Below, piece by piece: positions 5,180 to 6,610 of a stretch of 6,610 bases of DNA (the stretch's first letter is position 1; each line of letters begins with the position of its first letter). The stretch is from contig DJPO01000021.1 in the NCBI GenBank assembly GCA_002437405.1, positions 1-6,610 on the forward strand, in the 5' to 3' direction. Below the pieces are notes generated by a model. The model did not search any database. It was not told the DNA's origin and was given only the letters and a program-made list of their open reading frames with translations. This DNA comes from Opitutia bacterium UBA6410. Its GTDB lineage: Bacteria > Verrucomicrobiota > Verrucomicrobiia > Opitutales > Intestinicryptomonadaceae. A program made the translations under genes and the position numbers.

Positions 5180-5329
5180 GCGGCGCGGAAAGTAAAATTT
5201 TTCGGCGATTTTTGGAATGTGAGTTTGCGGAGGTTTCGGCGCAAAACGTACTTGTGTTGAAGGCGGCGCGGAGTATAAGGCGGTGGTATGCGGCGCGGAA
5301 ATTGTGCGGTGCGAAGAATAAATTTTTCG
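5180..5329. repeat. Three copies of GCGGCGCGGA plus two of AAATTTTTCG
   Basis: GCGGCGCGGA occurs at 5180-5189, 5263-5272 and 5290-5299. After the first and third copies, AAATTTTTCG occurs at 5195-5204 and 5320-5329. The pairs are imperfect and unequally spaced. They suggest an old duplication or repeated protein-binding sites ahead of the regulator gene, but GC-rich bias could also explain the first motif. Confidence 0.35.
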
Positions 5330-5394
5330 ATTATTTCCGCGGAGGTACGAAAACATCGTTAGAAAGAAAAAAATGCCTAATCCTGCCGAATTTT

Positions 5395-5424
5395 CTTGAG
5401 TCGGGTTTCGGATTTTCCGATAAA
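5395..5424 (+). promoter_or_regulatory. Shared CTTGAGTCGG motif / possible promoter of the regulator gene
   Basis: CTTGAGTCGG (5395-5404), followed by GTTTCGG and TTTTCC, repeats the motif found at 2086-2095, 152 bases upstream of the operon -10/-35 pair's first base. The TTGAGT part (5396-5401) is also 17 bases from GATAAA (5419-5424), a possible promoter. A start from it near 5431 would leave a leader of only about 13 bases and lose most of the AAGG site, so the motif may instead be an operator. Confidence 0.3.
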
Positions 5425-5443
5425 ATAAAAAAGGTTTACGAAA

Positions 5444-6322
5444 ATGGGCATTGAATCTTTAAACGCGCAAATAAAAAAACATATATTAAAGTGTCTGCCG
5501 TCCGAGGGGTTTTTGCAGACGGATATAAAGGGGCTTTTCGTCTACCGCACGGATACCGCCAAGCGGTGCGAAAAATGCTTCTACGCGCCCAAAGTAATTT
5601 TGATGGTGCAGGGGTGCAAAAAGGCGATTATGGGGACGAGCGAAACCGTCTACCGCAAAAACCAGTGCTTGGTCTCGGGAATCGAAGTTCCGGGGACGAG
5701 CTATGTCGTCGAGGCAGACGCCAAAAACCCGCTGCTTACGGTATCGCTCGCGCTCGATACAAATGTCATTTCGCAAATGCTCGCCGAAATGCCGCTCGAA
5801 AAAACGAAGGGCGGCGGATTGAGCAAGGGGCTCGCGGTTGCCGACGCGGACGAGGGGTTGCTTAGCGCGTTTCTGCGGCTCTTGGACTTGCTCGACAGGA
5901 AGGAGGAAATCCCGTTCCTCGCGCCGATTTTGATACGCGAAATTTATTCGCGCATTTTGATAAGCCCAGTCGGGGCGCATGTGCGCCAGTTTTGCACGCT
6001 CGGGACGCAGAGCAACCAAATTACCCGCGCTGTGGATTGGCTGAAGACGAATTACCAAAAGCCGTTCAAAATCGAGGAACTTGCCAAATTCGTCCATATG
6101 GCGCCAACGACGTTCCACCGCCACTTTAGAAAAGTGACATCGGTAAGCCCCATTCAGTACCAGAAAAATCTGCGATTGCACGAAGCGCGCCGCCTGATGA
6201 TTTCCGAGAACGAGACTGTCGCGAACGCCGCGTATGCGGTCGGGTACGAAAGCCCGACGCAGTTTAGCCGCGAATACAAAAGGCATTTCGGGGTTTCCCC
6301 GAAGCGCGACATTGCGGTATAG
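5444..6322 (+). CDS. AraC-family transcriptional regulator, YqhC-like (AraC_N type)
   Basis: The 292-residue protein has the full length and layout of YqhC-type regulators. An AraC_N sensor domain covers about 25-180 and a two-helix-turn-helix DNA-binding domain about 190-290. The sensor part shows the family pattern LFVYRTD, YAPKVILMVQGCKKAIMG, SGIEVPGTSYVVEA and PLLTVSLALD. The first helix-turn-helix is IEELAKFVHMAPTTFHRHF (210-228). The second is TVANAAYAVGYESPTQFSRE (258-277), ending in the typical FGVSPKR. Six cysteines are present, with C42 and C45 as a CxxC pair and C58 beside it. E. coli YqhC activates an aldehyde reductase gene and has been proposed to sense aldehydes; whether this one does is unknown. 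AAAAAGG ends 9 bases before the ATG. It stands alone behind the operon's terminator, so it has its own promoter. Its targets are unknown; the upstream operon is a candidate. Confidence 0.93.
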   Translation: MGIESLNAQIKKHILKCLPSEGFLQTDIKGLFVYRTDTAKRCEKCFYAPKVILMVQGCKKAIMGTSETVYRKNQCLVSGIEVPGTSYVVEADAKNPLLTVSLALDTNVISQMLAEMPLEKTKGGGLSKGLAVADADEGLLSAFLRLLDLLDRKEEIPFLAPILIREIYSRILISPVGAHVRQFCTLGTQSNQITRAVDWLKTNYQKPFKIEELAKFVHMAPTTFHRHFRKVTSVSPIQYQKNLRLHEARRLMISENETVANAAYAVGYESPTQFSREYKRHFGVSPKRDIAV

Positions 6323-6324
6323 CG

Positions 6325-6342
6325 CGCGGACTTGTGTCCGCG
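6325..6342 (+). terminator. Hairpin just after the regulator stop
   Basis: CGCGGAC (6325-6331), loop TTGT, and GTCCGCG (6336-6342) form a perfect 7-bp stem starting 2 bases after the stop codon. The usual T-run is missing (TTAGCG follows), so it is a weak terminator at best, or a 3' stabilising structure. Confidence 0.35.
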
Positions 6343-6403
6343 TTAGCGCGGGTGCTTGCGAGCGGTTAGCGCGGGTGCTTGCGAGCGGTTAGCGCGGGTG
6401 CTT
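6342..6403 (+). repeat. 23-bp tandem repeat, about 2.7 copies
   Basis: The unit GTTAGCGCGGGTGCTTGCGAGCG repeats exactly at 6342-6364 and 6365-6387, and its first 16 bases again at 6388-6403. The copies are identical, which points to recent expansion or slippage. It overlaps the last base of the hairpin at 6325-6342. Confidence 0.85.
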
Positions 6404-6610
6404 TTGTGCTTTTTCGCTGCTGTGTTTTCACTCCTGCGCAGATGCGTGTTCGCGGCGTGTCCCGATTACTGCTTTTCCCTTTTCGATGGCAAGCGGGTTC
6501 GTCGCGTATTCTGTGCGGCGTTTGCTTGCGTGTTTCCCGTCCCGTGCGGTGTTTTCCTTTTGCGGCAAGCGGTAATTCCCCGCGCCACAATGGGATTTTC
6601 ACAGTTGTAT

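Larger units (their letters stand above)
5075..5443. other. Intergenic region before the regulator gene (369 nt)
   Basis: It begins with two stem-loops, the second a strong terminator (5117-5154). The rest, about 290 bases, has no convincing gene: a plus-strand open frame from 5155 overlaps the regulator start and has no family features. It contains three copies of GCGGCGCGGA (5180, 5263, 5290), two AAATTTTTCG copies (5195-5204 and 5320-5329), and the motif CTTGAGTCGG (5395-5404). That motif also occurs upstream of the operon at 2086-2095. Confidence 0.6.
6323..6610. other. Non-coding tail after the regulator gene (288 nt, window edge)
   Basis: It starts with a 7-bp hairpin and a 23-bp tandem repeat. 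The remaining 200 bases (6404-6610) are T/G-rich on the plus strand with no recognisable gene. A 78-residue minus-strand frame (6366-6602) is mostly Arg, Lys and Thr and runs through the tandem repeat, so I do not accept it. The final GATTTTCACAG resembles GATTTCACAG near the start of the window (9-18), possibly chance. Confidence 0.5.

Noticed and set aside
5155..5454. A 99-residue plus-strand open frame before the regulator gene
   Set aside because: No family features or ribosome binding site, begins at the terminator's tail and overlaps the regulator start in another frame.
5486..6286. A 266-residue open frame antisense to the AraC-type gene
   Set aside because: Antisense shadow of a secure regulator gene; its translation shows no family motif.
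6342..6403. A CRISPR array
   Set aside because: The repeats are directly head-to-tail with no unique spacers, and no Cas gene is present.
6366..6602. A 78-residue minus-strand open frame at the window end
   Set aside because: Very basic composition, its last part is a translation of the 23-bp tandem repeat, and nothing resembles a known small protein. It could be reconsidered if conserved.

Overview
The window carries six protein genes that I accept, with moderate GC content and long stretches rich in C/G third positions. The gene types suggest a host-associated or polysaccharide-degrading member of the PVC group, most likely Verrucomicrobiota (Opitutae-like). They are a Tat-exported Gfo/Idh/MocA oxidoreductase, a DoxX-like membrane protein, a small secreted discoidin-fold protein, a xylose-isomerase-like TIM-barrel enzyme and a YqhC-type AraC regulator. 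Translation starts with A-rich leaders that lack Shine-Dalgarno sequences point the same way. The taxon is an inference, and Planctomycetota or Kiritimatiellota remain possible.

Layout from left to right. Positions 1-82 hold two adjacent palindromes just past the stop of a small STAS-domain protein gene on the minus strand (83-415). A 371-base divergent spacer with candidate promoters follows. Next is a TIM-barrel sugar isomerase/epimerase gene on the plus strand (787-1827), which has a clear ribosome binding site. A 493-base GC-rich spacer (1828-2320) holds several short repeats and a good sigma-70-like promoter at 2238-2265. A tightly spaced three-gene unit then runs on the plus strand: a DoxX-like membrane protein (2321-2935), a Tat-signal Gfo/Idh/MocA oxidoreductase (2973-4412) and a Sec-secreted discoidin-domain protein (4439-5074). 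It ends at a strong intrinsic terminator (5117-5154). A 369-base spacer precedes an AraC/YqhC-type regulator gene (5444-6322). The window ends in non-coding sequence with a 7-bp hairpin and a 23-bp tandem repeat.

How the parts may fit together (inference). The Tat-exported NAD(P)-type oxidoreductase, the secreted carbohydrate-binding-like protein and the nearby TIM-barrel epimerase/isomerase resemble gene sets for oxidative (3-keto-sugar) attack on glycosides. In such a scheme the oxidoreductase would act outside the cytoplasm, the discoidin protein would hold a glycan or partner, and the TIM-barrel enzyme would process the product in the cytoplasm. The DoxX-like protein, with an unusually large extracytoplasmic loop and a cysteine-rich C-terminal tail, might link the exported enzyme to the membrane. 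No enzyme activity or substrate can be read from sequence alone. The AraC-type regulator is a candidate regulator of the operon: direct repeats spaced 20 bp lie against the operon's -35 box, and one short motif is shared by both upstream regions.
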